From Sphingobium sp. (lineage in GTDB: Bacteria; Pseudomonadota; Alphaproteobacteria; Sphingomonadales; Sphingomonadaceae): a stretch of DNA of 53,647 nucleotides. Of the stretch, positions 7,222-15,149 are shown piece by piece. Where the stretch lies: NCBI GenBank assembly GCA_017744605.1, contig JAGIAZ010000020.1, forward strand, positions 1 through 53,647, read 5' to 3'. How positions within the stretch are numbered: position 1 is the stretch's first letter; every line of letters begins with the position of its first letter. The translations under genes were made by a program, and so were the position numbers. The notes under the pieces are model-generated. The model was given only the letters and a program-made list of their open reading frames with translations. It was not told where the DNA came from and ran no database searches.

Positions 7222-9111
7222 ATGACCTATTTTTCCGATCTCGGCCTCGCCGAGCCCGTGCTGCGCGCGCTTGGCGCCAAGGGCTATGCCGATCCCACGC
7301 CGATCCAGCGCCAGTCCATTCCGGCGCTCCTCGAGGGCCGCGACCTTCTGGGCATCGCCCAGACCGGCACCGGCAAGACCGCTGCTTTCTCTCTCCCCTC
7401 CATCCATCGCCTCGCCGCCAATCCGCAGCCGCGCAAGCCCGCCGCATGCCGCATGCTGGTTCTCTCGCCGACGCGCGAACTGGCCGCGCAGATTGCCGAG
7501 AACATCCGCGGCTATGCGAAATATCTGGCGCTGAACGTCCAGTGCGTGTTCGGCGGCGTGCCCGTCGGCAAGCAGGCGCGTGCGCTCGTCCCCGGTTGCG
7601 ACATCCTCGTCGCGACGCCGGGCCGCCTGCTCGATCTCATCGACCAGCGCGCGCTGACGCTGCGCAACGTCGAGATCTTCGTGCTCGACGAAGCCGACCA
7701 GATGATGGACCTCGGCTTCATCCATGCGCTCAAGCGCGTCGCCGGCATGCTCCCCAAGGAGCGCCAGAGCCTGTTCTTCTCGGCGACCATGCCGCAGGCG
7801 ATGGCCGATCTCGGCAAGCAGTTCGTCAACGATCCGGTTCGGGTCGAAGTGACGCCGCAAGCCACGACCGCCGAGCGCGTCGAGCAATATGCCACATTCC
7901 TCAACCAGGCCGAGAAGCAGGCACTGCTGACCATCAAGCTGCGCCAGGGCCTGGCCGACGGCAGCATCGACCGCGCGCTCGTCTTCACGCGCACCAAGCA
8001 TGGCGCCGATCGCGTCGTGAAGCATCTCGTCACCGCCGGCATCGAGGCCGCAGCCATCCATGGCAATAAGAGCCAGGGCCAGCGCACGGCCGCGATCCAC
8101 GGCTTCCGCTCCGGCAGCATCCGCGTCCTCGTCGCGACCGACATCGCGGCGCGCGGCATCGACATTCCGGGCGTCAGCCACGTGTTCAACTATGAGTTGC
8201 CCAACGTCGCCGAACAATATGTCCACCGTATCGGCCGCACCGCGCGCGCCGGCGCGGACGGCATTGCGATGAGCTTCGTCGCGCCCGACGAGAAGCCCTA
8301 TCTGCGCGACATCGAGAAGCTGACCCGCGTCAAGCTCGACATCATGCCGCTGCCGGAGGACTTCACCAGGGAAGCCGCGCGCCTGCCGCTGCCGTCGCGC
8401 AAGCAGGTCCAGACCGCCGTGGGCGAAGGCGAGAATCGTCACAAGCCGCATCGCCGCAATGGCGCGAGCGAAGGCCAGCGCCGGGAGCGCCCCGTGCGCG
8501 ACGACCAGGGCCGGCAACGCCGCGAACATCCGGTCCGCGACACGCAGGGCGAGCAGCGCCGGGAGCGTCCGGTCCATGGTCGCGACCGCCGCGAAGGCTT
8601 CGGCGACACGCGCGGCTACGATCCGCTCGGCCAGCTCGAGCGCGACGTTCGCGCGAACCGCGACCAGACGCGCGGCGAAGCTCGTGATGGTGGCCGCGAT
8701 GGAGGCCGTCCGCAGCGCAAGGTCCAGGACCCCCGCCCGTTCGGCGCGCGCGAGGACAATCGCCAGGCGCCGCGCCGGGACGGCTTCCGTCCGGACCATG
8801 GCCAGCGCAACGATCGCCAGCGTGACGGCGGCCAGCGTGCCGAGCATGGCCAGCAGGCCGAACGCGGCTATCGCGGCGAGAACCGTCGTCCCGAAGGCGA
8901 GCGCGGTCCGCGCACCGATCAGGGCCGTCGCCCCGAAGGCGGTCAGCGCACAGACAACGGGCGCCGCTTCGAGGGCGGCCACCGTGCCGAAGGCGGGCGG
9001 CAGGACCAGGGTCAGCGCCAGGGCGCCGGCCGCGGCGGTCAGTTCCGCAGCGGTCAGCATGGGGGTCAATCGCAGGGCGGGCGCCGCAGCCCGGCAGGCC
9101 GCTCGCGCTGA
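7222..9111 (+). CDS. rhlE: DEAD-box ATP-dependent RNA helicase, RhlE type
   Basis: A 629-residue helicase that remodels RNA duplexes and RNA-protein complexes. Seen motifs: Q motif GYADPTPIQRQSIP; Walker A AQTGTGKT near residue 50; PTRELAAQI; VATPGRLLDL; VLDEADQMMD (the DEAD box); FFSATMP; ATDIAARGIDIPGV; HRIGRTARAG. Residues 1-375 are the two RecA domains. The last 250 residues are a basic, disordered tail rich in Arg, Gly, Gln and Asp, with three near-identical 13-residue units (QRRERPVRDDQGR type). Such tails bind RNA and promote condensate formation in other helicases. Preceded by a hairpin leader and an AT-rich run. RhlE versus another DEAD subfamily is judged by the short core and charged tail. 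Confidence 0.93.
   Translation: MTYFSDLGLAEPVLRALGAKGYADPTPIQRQSIPALLEGRDLLGIAQTGTGKTAAFSLPSIHRLAANPQPRKPAACRMLVLSPTRELAAQIAENIRGYAKYLALNVQCVFGGVPVGKQARALVPGCDILVATPGRLLDLIDQRALTLRNVEIFVLDEADQMMDLGFIHALKRVAGMLPKERQSLFFSATMPQAMADLGKQFVNDPVRVEVTPQATTAERVEQYATFLNQAEKQALLTIKLRQGLADGSIDRALVFTRTKHGADRVVKHLVTAGIEAAAIHGNKSQGQRTAAIHGFRSGSIRVLVATDIAARGIDIPGVSHVFNYELPNVAEQYVHRIGRTARAGADGIAMSFVAPDEKPYLRDIEKLTRVKLDIMPLPEDFTREAARLPLPSRKQVQTAVGEGENRHKPHRRNGASEGQRRERPVRDDQGRQRREHPVRDTQGEQRRERPVHGRDRREGFGDTRGYDPLGQLERDVRANRDQTRGEARDGGRDGGRPQRKVQDPRPFGAREDNRQAPRRDGFRPDHGQRNDRQRDGGQRAEHGQQAERGYRGENRRPEGERGPRTDQGRRPEGGQRTDNGRRFEGGHRAEGGRQDQGQRQGAGRGGQFRSGQHGGQSQGGRRSPAGRSR
8476..8592 (+). repeat. Three tandem 39-bp units in the helicase tail
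   Basis: Units start at 8476, 8515 and 8554, each beginning CAGCGCCGGGAGCG or close to it, and each encoding 13 residues (QRRERPVRDDQGR, QRREHPVRDTQGE, QRRERPVHGRDRR). Copies differ mostly at third positions, so the duplication is recent enough to be read at DNA level but not identical. Confidence 0.8.
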
Positions 9112-9331
9112 GCATCAGCAGCCGTCCCCGGCGAGCCGGAGGCGGGCGAAGTCCAACGCCGGGGCCCAGGACTCCTGAACATCGCGCGGCGCAGTGATGC
9201 TCGTGCCGACTGGACCCCGGCCTTCGCCGGGGAACAGCCGCAACCACAGGGCCGGTGCCCTCTCGGGGGCAGATACGCCGATCAAATGCTCGGATATCAG
9301 TTGGAAGTAACGCCGGCCGCGGTCCCAGACT
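9112..9331. other. Intergenic region with degenerate palindromic elements
   Basis: No gene seen. It carries fragments of a CCCCGGCGA-type element: TCCCCGGCGAGCCGGAGG at 9126-9143 and ACCCCGGCCTTCGCCGGGG at 9216-9234 (a stem around TTCG or similar). A related copy is at 13116-13141. Confidence 0.5.
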
Positions 9332-9475
9332 CCGATCCGGCAGGTCTGAATCGTCATTGCGAGCGACGAAGTCGCGCGGCAATCCAGGCCGATCTTGCTC
9401 GCCTCTGGATTGCTTCGCCCAACTTATGCCCGGCTCGCAATGACGAGCGGTTCAACATCGACGGATCAGCCTCTA
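9332..9475 (-). repeat. Dispersed palindromic repeat, copy 1 (about 140 bp)
   Basis: TCGTCATTGCGAGC (9351-9364) and GCTCGCAATGACGA (9433-9446) are perfect 14-base inverted ends. Between them lie GCAATCCAGGCC and CCTCTGGATTGCTTCG. The reverse complement closely matches 30448-30590, including flanks beyond the inverted ends (CTAGAGGCTG at one side, TGCCGGATCGG or TGCTGGATCGG at the other). The element reaches the bamE stop codon. Confidence 0.85.
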
Positions 9476-9991
9476 GCCGCCGTTCGGGCCCTGCCCGCCA
9501 CCACCGGCACCGCCGCCACCGCCCGGAAGGCCAGCGCCGACTGTGCCGATATTGCCGAAGATTTCGTCGAACAGGCTGCGCTCGCGGCCCAGAGTCGGCG
9601 TCTTGGCGCCCACGGGCGAGATGTTCGCGACGTTCTTGAGTGTGACGTCGTCCGAAACGTTCGTGACGTTCCCCGCCTTGTCGAAGTCGATCATGAAGAC
9701 GACCTGGCTGTCGGGCTTGGGATTGCCGAAGGCATATTGGCGGGTGGTGCGCGACACATAATACCAGCGCTCCGGCCCGAACTGGGACGCGAAGGTCGGG
9801 CGGCCCATCGAGCCTTCCACCGACTTCTTATTGTCGACGCCCGGCAGCACCGACTGGACGATCAACGGCTGCAGAATGAAGCCCTGATGCTCGCGGATGC
9901 GCGAACAGCCGCCCGTGAAGAGCATGACCAGCGCGGCGCCCGCGACCAGAACCGGCCGAGCGGCCAAATGACGCTTGCTGATCTCCTGCAC
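9473..9991 (-). CDS. bamE: Outer-membrane assembly lipoprotein BamE (SmpA/OmlA)
   Basis: A 172-residue lipoprotein component of the BAM complex, which inserts beta-barrels into the outer membrane. GTG 9991 is chosen: it follows AGGGTAG and gives a signal peptide (HLAARPVLVAGAALVMLF) ending in a TGGC lipobox. The BamE core is visible: HQGFILQPLIVQSVLPGVDN, VEGSMGRPTFASQFG, RWYYVSRTTRQYAFGNPK, QVVFMIDFDKAGNVTNV. The last 25 residues are glycine-rich (GLPGGGGGAGGGGQGPNGG), longer than in enterobacterial BamE. It is divergent from the CBP3-type chaperone gene, and a dispersed repeat abuts its stop. Confidence 0.88.
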   Translation of the reverse strand: MQEISKRHLAARPVLVAGAALVMLFTGGCSRIREHQGFILQPLIVQSVLPGVDNKKSVEGSMGRPTFASQFGPERWYYVSRTTRQYAFGNPKPDSQVVFMIDFDKAGNVTNVSDDVTLKNVANISPVGAKTPTLGRERSLFDEIFGNIGTVGAGLPGGGGGAGGGGQGPNGG

Positions 9992-10029
9992 GTCTACCCT
10001 TCTCAAACTCTGTAACCCGCACGGCACAA

Positions 10030-10085
10030 TGCGTTGGCCGTAGCCCATTGCATTGCCAGCCATTGCAATCAATATGCAATCGGTC
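10030..10085. promoter_or_regulatory. Divergent promoter region with ATTGCA/TGCAAT words
   Basis: Between bamE (minus) and the chaperone gene (plus) the words CATTGCATTGCC, CCATTGCAATC and ATATGCAATCGG lie close together at 10046-10083, including TTGCA-N7-TGCAA as a small dyad. A shared operator or promoter is inferred from position. Confidence 0.3.
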
Positions 10086-10164
10086 GCCGACCGCTCCGCC
10101 CGTCGCGCCGGAAAGGGGCGCAGCGACACTCTTCCACCACTGCCTGCCGAAAGCTGAACGCCCG

Positions 10165-10686
10165 ATGAGCCTGCTGGCTTCCCTCTTTTCCCGTAAAGAC
10201 GACCGCGCACCCTTCCGCCCGCTTTATGCCGCGCTGATCGCGAGGGCCCGCCAGCCGCATTGGTATGAGGAAGGCGCCGTGCCCGACACGATCGACGGGC
10301 GCTTCGACATGGTCGCCGCCATGCTGAGCCTTGCCTTGCTGCGCATGGAAACCCTTGGCCTGCAGGGCGAAGGCGCGCGGCTCACCGAGATTTTCGTCGA
10401 GGACATGGATGGGCAGGTGCGCCAGATCGGTTTCGGCGACCTTGTCGTCGGCAAGCAGATCGGCAAGATGATGAGCGCCCTCGGCGGTCGGCTCGCCGCC
10501 TATCGCACGGCGCTCGCCGGCGAGACCTCGCTGGACGACGCCGTCGTGCGCAACATCTTTCGCGGCGAGGCACCGGAGCCGGCAGCGCTGGCTCATGTAA
10601 GCGCCGGCCTGCGCGCCTTCGCGGCGACCCTCGACGGCATGGATGCCGAAGCCGTGCTCGCCGGCGCGTTTCCGGACCGATCATGA
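10165..10686 (+). CDS. Ubiquinol-cytochrome c chaperone (CBP3/UQCC1 family)
   Basis: A 173-residue protein of the family that helps cytochrome b and the bc1 complex assemble. Visible features: LYAALIARARQPHWYEEGAV at the start, DTIDGRFDMVAAMLSLALLR, LTEIFVEDMDGQVRQIGFGD, and VGKQIGKMMSALGGRLAAYR, all typical of the family. ATG 10165 is chosen because the upstream frame contains repeat-like intergenic sequence and family members start with a short LFSRK-type lead. The stop overlaps the next start (ATGA at 10683), coupling it to yceD. The bamE / chaperone / YceD arrangement is common in alphaproteobacteria. Confidence 0.85.
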   Translation: MSLLASLFSRKDDRAPFRPLYAALIARARQPHWYEEGAVPDTIDGRFDMVAAMLSLALLRMETLGLQGEGARLTEIFVEDMDGQVRQIGFGDLVVGKQIGKMMSALGGRLAAYRTALAGETSLDDAVVRNIFRGEAPEPAALAHVSAGLRAFAATLDGMDAEAVLAGAFPDRS

Positions 10687-11243
10687 CCACGCCCCCGTCC
10701 CCACCCCCGCCAACGCCAACGCCCGAATTCTCCCGCCCGCTTCGCCTCAACGAGATTGGCGACGGTTCACGCGAGCGCACGGTCGAAGCGGACGAGGCGG
10801 AGCGCAAGGCGCTGGCGCGGCGTTTCGGCCTGGTCGCGCTCGACCGGCTCGACGCGCGGCTGCAGGTCGTCCCCGAGGCCAAGAGCTGGCTGGTGACCGG
10901 CACGCTGTCCGCCGATCTGGCCCAGCCCTGCGTCGCGACCGGCGAGCCGGTGCCGGCCCATGTCGAGGTGCCTTTCTCGGTGCGGTTCGTGCGCGATCTC
11001 GACAGCGCCGAGGCCGAGGAAGTGGAACTCAGCGACGAGGATTGCGACCTCATCGAACTGGAAGGCGAGAAGATCGACCTCGGCGAGACCGTCGCCCAAA
11101 GCCTCGCCCTCAACCTCGACCCCTACCCCCGCGCGCCCGACGCCGATGCGCGGCTGAAAGCGCTGGGCGTGCTGAGCGAGGAAGATGTGGGGCCATTCGC
11201 GGCGCTTAAAGGTCTGAAGCTGGGGAAGACGGATCAAGGCTAA
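10683..11243 (+). CDS. yceD: DUF177 / YceD-like rRNA accumulation protein
   Basis: A 186-residue acidic protein of the YceD (DUF177) family, linked in bacteria and plants to 23S rRNA accumulation. The signature is visible: CVATGEPVPAHVEVPFSVRF, a very acidic stretch (AEAEEVELSDEDCDLIELEG) and then LGETVAQSLALNLDPYPRAP. The ATG overlaps the upstream stop. In many alphaproteobacteria plsX and fabH follow; here an unrelated, less GC-rich gene and dinB follow instead, so the neighbourhood has been rearranged. Confidence 0.85.
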   Translation: MTTPPSPPPPTPTPEFSRPLRLNEIGDGSRERTVEADEAERKALARRFGLVALDRLDARLQVVPEAKSWLVTGTLSADLAQPCVATGEPVPAHVEVPFSVRFVRDLDSAEAEEVELSDEDCDLIELEGEKIDLGETVAQSLALNLDPYPRAPDADARLKALGVLSEEDVGPFAALKGLKLGKTDQG

Positions 11244-11253
11244 GGGGAAAGCC

Positions 11254-11925
11254 ATGAATGACTTCGCAAGGAGATTGATTTTTCCCGTCATCCTGACGGT
11301 GACCGCGCCAGTTGGCGCTGCGGGCCCTACCCCGAGTCAAATGACCGTTGAGCAGGGCGAACTCCAATACCATGCTTGCCTTAATGACGAGTTCGGCAAC
11401 ATGCTCAAGGCGAGTCTCGACGATGCAAACATCTATCCGCTAATTGCAATTAGGGACGAAGATCTCGCCGCAGTGCTGACCGCTCGCTGCAGCGCGGCCC
11501 GTGCAAAGACGCTATCCAACGCGGCGGATCCGGAAGCCATGGGACGAATGTTGGATGATATTCAACAGCTGACACAAGGATTCGTGGCAGCGGCGCAGCT
11601 AAGGCGCCCAGCGTTGGAAGCCAAGGCTGAGGAAATCCACGTCGCTGGCCCTCGACCGGCGGTTCCACTGTCCGAGGCCATTGCCGTTGACGATTATCCC
11701 GCCAGGGCCCAGCGCAAACGCGAGCAAGGAACAGCGACCGCCAAATACACCGTCGGCGTCGATGGTCGCGTTTCTAAATGCACTGCAACAGGCGCGTCCA
11801 ACGCCCTAAACGAGTCAACTTGCGAAATCATTCTGCGCCGTTGGCGATACGCTCCAGCAATTGACGGTAACAATCGCCCTATCGCGGAGGTCCGCTTGAA
11901 GAGAGTGGCCTGGTTCATGAACTGA
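11254..11925 (+). CDS. Secreted protein with TonB C-terminal-like domain
   Basis: A 223-residue protein with a likely signal peptide (residues 1-23, FPVILTVTAPVGAAG). The middle is helical with two Cys. The C-terminal 90 residues resemble the TonB C-terminal fold: DDYPARAQRKREQGTATAKY, TVGVDGRVSKCTATGASNAL, CEIILRRWRYAPAIDGNNRP. There is no Pro-rich linker and no membrane anchor like that of true TonB, so energy transduction is uncertain. AAGGGGAAAG precedes the ATG. Base composition and codon choice are less GC-rich than the neighbours, suggesting recent acquisition. It sits between yceD and dinB. Confidence 0.72.
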   Translation: MNDFARRLIFPVILTVTAPVGAAGPTPSQMTVEQGELQYHACLNDEFGNMLKASLDDANIYPLIAIRDEDLAAVLTARCSAARAKTLSNAADPEAMGRMLDDIQQLTQGFVAAAQLRRPALEAKAEEIHVAGPRPAVPLSEAIAVDDYPARAQRKREQGTATAKYTVGVDGRVSKCTATGASNALNESTCEIILRRWRYAPAIDGNNRPIAEVRLKRVAWFMN

Positions 11926-11950
11926 ATAAGGCGGGCTCGTTCAGGTACGC

Positions 11951-11965
11951 GTTCCCCTTCCGTTC
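11951..11965 (+). promoter_or_regulatory. LexA (SOS) box upstream of dinB
   Basis: GTTC-CCCTTCC-GTTC, an exact match to the alphaproteobacterial SOS box GTTC-N7-GTTC, ends 28 bases before the dinB ATG. A third GTTC at 11939-11942 is spaced by eight. The box covers the expected -35 position for the TATAAT at 11980-11985, so LexA bound here should block RNA polymerase. Confidence 0.8.
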
Positions 11966-11979
11966 ACCCGCATCCCTGC

Positions 11980-11985
11980 TATAAT
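11980..11985 (+). promoter_or_regulatory. -10 element of the dinB promoter
   Basis: A consensus TATAAT. The predicted transcription start, six to eight bases downstream, falls at about 11991-11993, immediately before the dinB ATG at 11994, implying a leaderless or nearly leaderless mRNA. The -35 match is weak (CTTCCG at 17-base spacing). Confidence 0.6.
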
Positions 11986-11993
11986 GCCGCCCC

Positions 11994-13097
11994 ATGGCCG
12001 ACGCGCTGGGGCAGCATCGCAAGATCATCCATATCGATATGGACGCCTTCTATGCGTCGGTGGAGCAGCGCGACAATCCGGGCCTGCGCGGCCTGCCGAT
12101 CGCTGTCGGTGGCGGCGGGCCGCGTGGCGTTGTCGCGGCGGCGAGCTATGAGGCGCGCAAATTCGGCGTGCGCTCGGCCATGCCGGGCGCGCAGGCGCGA
12201 CGGCTGTGTCCCGATCTCATCTTCGTGCCCGCGCGTTTCGACGCCTATCGCGAAGCCTCGCGCCAGATCCGCGCGATCTTCCAACGCTTCACGGACGTCA
12301 TCCAGCCGCTGTCGCTCGACGAGGCCTATCTCGACGTCACGACCAACAAGCTCGGCATCGTGTCGGCGACCTATATCGCGCAGGAAATCCGCCGGCTGAT
12401 CCGCGAGGAGACAGGCCTCACCGCCTCCGCCGGCGTCTCCTGCAACAAGCTGATCGCCAAGCTCGCTTCCGACCAGAACAAGCCCGACGGCCTGTGCGTG
12501 GTGACGCCGTCCGACGCGGAAGCGTTCATGTCGGCCATGCCGGTCGCGCGCATCCACGGCATCGGGCCTGTCACCGCACGGCGCATGAGCTTGCTCGGCA
12601 TTCATAATGGCGGCGACCTCAAGGCCTGGACTCTGGAGGCGCTGCAGCGCCAGTTCGGCAAGGCGGCGGGCTTCTATTACGGCGCGGCGCGCGGGATCGA
12701 CGACCGGCCCGTGCGCGACCGGGAGGCGCGCAAGTCGATCAGCGTCGAGGACACCTTCTTCCGCGACATCGGCGCGGACGTGGAGCTGATCGCCGAACTC
12801 ACCAAGATCGCCGACAAGCTCTGGGACCGCATCGAGACCAGCCATGCGCTGGGCAAGACGGTGACGCTCAAGGTCAAGTTCGGCGACTTCCGCATCATGA
12901 CCCGTTCGCGCACGCTGCCCGCGCCGCCGGCGAGCATGAAGCAGATACTTGAGGTCGGCATCGAGCTGCTGAGTGCGGAATTCCCGCTGCCCATGGGCGC
13001 ACGCCTGCTCGGCCTCGGCCTCTCCAACATGGTCGGCGAGGAGAATGAGGACAGCGGCGCGAAGCCGGTGCAGCAACTGACGCTGGAGTTGGGTTAG
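11994..13097 (+). CDS. dinB: DNA polymerase IV (Y family)
   Basis: A 367-residue translesion polymerase of usual length. Active-site motifs: IIHIDMDAFYASVEQRDNPG at the N-terminus (catalytic Asp 15) and PLSLDEAYLDVT near residue 106 (Asp and Glu). ASAGVSCNKLIAKLASDQNK and GIGPVTARRM (helix-hairpin-helix) follow, then the little-finger domain from about 245. The C-terminal QQLTLEL fits a beta-clamp binding motif. A LexA box and TATAAT lie directly upstream, so it is a SOS gene. No ribosome-binding site is visible before the ATG, consistent with leaderless initiation. Confidence 0.95.
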   Translation: MADALGQHRKIIHIDMDAFYASVEQRDNPGLRGLPIAVGGGGPRGVVAAASYEARKFGVRSAMPGAQARRLCPDLIFVPARFDAYREASRQIRAIFQRFTDVIQPLSLDEAYLDVTTNKLGIVSATYIAQEIRRLIREETGLTASAGVSCNKLIAKLASDQNKPDGLCVVTPSDAEAFMSAMPVARIHGIGPVTARRMSLLGIHNGGDLKAWTLEALQRQFGKAAGFYYGAARGIDDRPVRDREARKSISVEDTFFRDIGADVELIAELTKIADKLWDRIETSHALGKTVTLKVKFGDFRIMTRSRTLPAPPASMKQILEVGIELLSAEFPLPMGARLLGLGLSNMVGEENEDSGAKPVQQLTLELG

Positions 13098-13115
13098 CAT
13101 AATCGTCCGAACCCA

Positions 13116-13141
13116 TTCCCCGGCGAGCCGAAGGCGGGGAA
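13116..13141. repeat. Short CCCCGGCGA-type palindromic element
   Basis: TTCCCCG (13116-13122) pairs with CGGGGAA (13135-13141). The loop sequence GCGAGCCGAAGG matches that of the fragment at 9126-9143 almost exactly, so the two are copies of one small dispersed element. It lies between dinB and nhaA and could also act as a weak transcript end. Confidence 0.55.
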
Positions 13142-13225
13142 CGGGGATTCGATATCCGGCGTGGAACAGCTTCCAGCCGCTTCCGTTTGACCCCCCGCGC
13201 CGCCTTCTCTAGCGAAGGCGCAGCC

Positions 13226-14479
13226 ATGACCCCGACCAAAACCTCGCAGCCCGTCCCCGCATTCATCGCCTTCCTTGCCGGAGAAGCGGGCGGCGGCGCC
13301 CTGCTCATTCTCGCCTCATTGCTGGCGATCGTCCTCGTCAATGTCTCGCCCGCCAGCGCCGACGTCTATCACCACGTCCTGCACATGCCGCTCGGTCACA
13401 TGCTCTCGGCCAGGCTCGGCGAGATGACGCCGCATCTCTGGATCAACGACGGGCTGATGGCGCTCTTCTTTTTCGTCGTTGGCCTCGAGATCAAGCGCGA
13501 GTGGCTGGCCGGGCACCTGTCGAGCTGGAACCAGCGCCGCCTGCCCATCGCTGCCGCCATGGCCGGCATGATCGTGCCCGCCATCGTCTACCTGCTCGTC
13601 GCGCGCGGGAACCCCGGCCTGACCAATGGCTGGGCGATCCCTGCCGCGACCGACATCGCTTTCGCGCTCGGTGTCTTGGCGCTGCTCGGGGATCGGGTGC
13701 CGCTGTCGCTCAAGCTGCTCCTCACGACCATCGCCATCGTCGACGACATGGGCGCGGTGGCCATCATCGCTTTGGTCTACACGACCGGCCTCAACGGCGC
13801 CGCATTGCTGGCCAGCGCTCTCATCTTCGGCGCGATGCTGCTGCTGAACCGCTTCAAGGTCGTCGCCCTCTGGCCCTATGCGCTGCTCGCGCTGGCGCTC
13901 TGGTATGGCGTACTCCTCTCCGGCGTGCACGCGACCATCGCCGGGGTCCTGGCTGCGCTCGCCATCCCCATCGCGTCGGATGAAGACCGGAGCCCGCTCC
14001 ATCGCCTCGAGCAGGGCCTGCATCCCTGGAGCGCCTATCTGGTCGTGCCGCTCTTCGGCTTCGCCAATGCCGGCGTCGCGATCGAAGGGAATATTGCGCA
14101 CCAGCTTGCCGCGCCGCTGCCGCTCGCCGTCGCGCTCGGCCTGTTCGTCGGCAAACAGATCGGCATCTTCGGCGGCGTCTGGGCCAGCGTGAAGCTTGGC
14201 TTCGCCGCCATGCCGCGCGGCGCGACCTGGCCGCAGCTTTATGGCCTTGCTCTCCTCTGCGGCATCGGCTTCACGATGAGCCTGTTCATCGGCGGCCTTG
14301 CTTTCCCGGGCGCAGCCGAGCTGACCGAGGAGGCCAAGACCGGCATCCTCGCCGGATCCCTGCTCTCCGCCGTGGCGGGCCTCGTCCTGCTTCGCTTCGC
14401 CCCACGCCGCCCGAATCATGCGGCGACCGCGGCGGCCCAGCCGCGCGAGCTCACGCTTCATAGCGACATGGCGATCTGA
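13226..14479 (+). CDS. nhaA: Na+/H+ antiporter NhaA
   Basis: A 417-residue inner-membrane antiporter with about twelve membrane segments, exchanging cytosolic Na+ for periplasmic protons. Key residues are present: Asp 143 (PAATDIAFALGVLALLG), Asp 173 and 174 (IVDDMGAVAIIAL), matching E. coli 133, 163 and 164 with a constant offset, and the lysine of VGKQIGIFGG. The start ATG 13226 is preferred to a TTG at 13187 because a GAAGGCG precedes it and the protein then begins just before the first helix. Two bases separate its stop from the nadD start, so it may be co-transcribed with the nadD block. Confidence 0.95.
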   Translation: MTPTKTSQPVPAFIAFLAGEAGGGALLILASLLAIVLVNVSPASADVYHHVLHMPLGHMLSARLGEMTPHLWINDGLMALFFFVVGLEIKREWLAGHLSSWNQRRLPIAAAMAGMIVPAIVYLLVARGNPGLTNGWAIPAATDIAFALGVLALLGDRVPLSLKLLLTTIAIVDDMGAVAIIALVYTTGLNGAALLASALIFGAMLLLNRFKVVALWPYALLALALWYGVLLSGVHATIAGVLAALAIPIASDEDRSPLHRLEQGLHPWSAYLVVPLFGFANAGVAIEGNIAHQLAAPLPLAVALGLFVGKQIGIFGGVWASVKLGFAAMPRGATWPQLYGLALLCGIGFTMSLFIGGLAFPGAAELTEEAKTGILAGSLLSAVAGLVLLRFAPRRPNHAATAAAQPRELTLHSDMAI

Positions 14480-14481
14480 GC

Positions 14482-15147
14482 ATGGCCGCGAAGCAGCGCC
14501 GTCATCCCGCGACTGTCGGCCTGCTCGGCGGCTCGTTCAATCCGGCGCATCGCGGTCATCTCGCCATTTCGCTCAACGCCATGGATGCGCTCGGCCTCGA
14601 CGAGGTCTGGTGGCTGGTCTCGCCCGGCAATCCGCTGAAGATGCGGACCGGCATGGCGCCTTTGGTCGCGCGCGTGATGAGTGCCAGGATGATCGCCCGG
14701 CGGTCGCCGATCCGCGTCACGGCCATCGAGACGGAACTCGGCACCCGCTACACGGACGAAACGCTCAAGGCCCTGCGCCGCCGCTATCCCCGCATCGACT
14801 TCATCTGGCTGATGGGCGCGGACAATCTCGCCCAGTTCGACCAGTGGCGGAACTGGCAGGATATTGCGCGGACCATGGCCATTGCCGTGATCGCTCGTCC
14901 GGGCTATAACAAGGCTGCGCATGGCTCTGTTGCCATGGCCTGGTTCCGGCGCTTCGTCCGGCCCGCGAGCCAGCGAAAAAGCTGGACGACATGGAGACTG
15001 CCGGCACTCGTGCTGCTGCGCTTTCGCCCTGATCCTCGCTCGGCCACCCTGCTTCGGCAGAGGGCTCCCAACTGGCACCGCATTCACGCTCACGCCACGC
15101 CGAGAGACGGCGTGACCGGCCGCCGCATCACCTCACTGAAGGAGTGA
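14482..15147 (+). CDS. nadD: Nicotinate-nucleotide adenylyltransferase
   Basis: A 221-residue enzyme that joins nicotinate mononucleotide to AMP in NAD synthesis. The nucleotidyltransferase signature GLLGGSFNPAHRGH is at residues 13-26. WWLVSPGNPLK, the TRYTDETL region and FIWLMGADNLAQF are typical of NadD. It starts two bases after nhaA, and its stop lies in the ribosome-binding region of rsfS. nadD-rsfS-rlmH is a widespread gene order linking NAD synthesis and ribosome maturation genes. Confidence 0.95.
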   Translation: MAAKQRRHPATVGLLGGSFNPAHRGHLAISLNAMDALGLDEVWWLVSPGNPLKMRTGMAPLVARVMSARMIARRSPIRVTAIETELGTRYTDETLKALRRRYPRIDFIWLMGADNLAQFDQWRNWQDIARTMAIAVIARPGYNKAAHGSVAMAWFRRFVRPASQRKSWTTWRLPALVLLRFRPDPRSATLLRQRAPNWHRIHAHATPRDGVTGRRITSLKE

Positions 15148-15149
15148 TA

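Noticed and set aside
13098..13225. Possible intrinsic terminator after dinB
   Set aside because: The hairpin at 13116-13141 lacks a U-tract and matches a dispersed element at 9126, so it is listed as a repeat.
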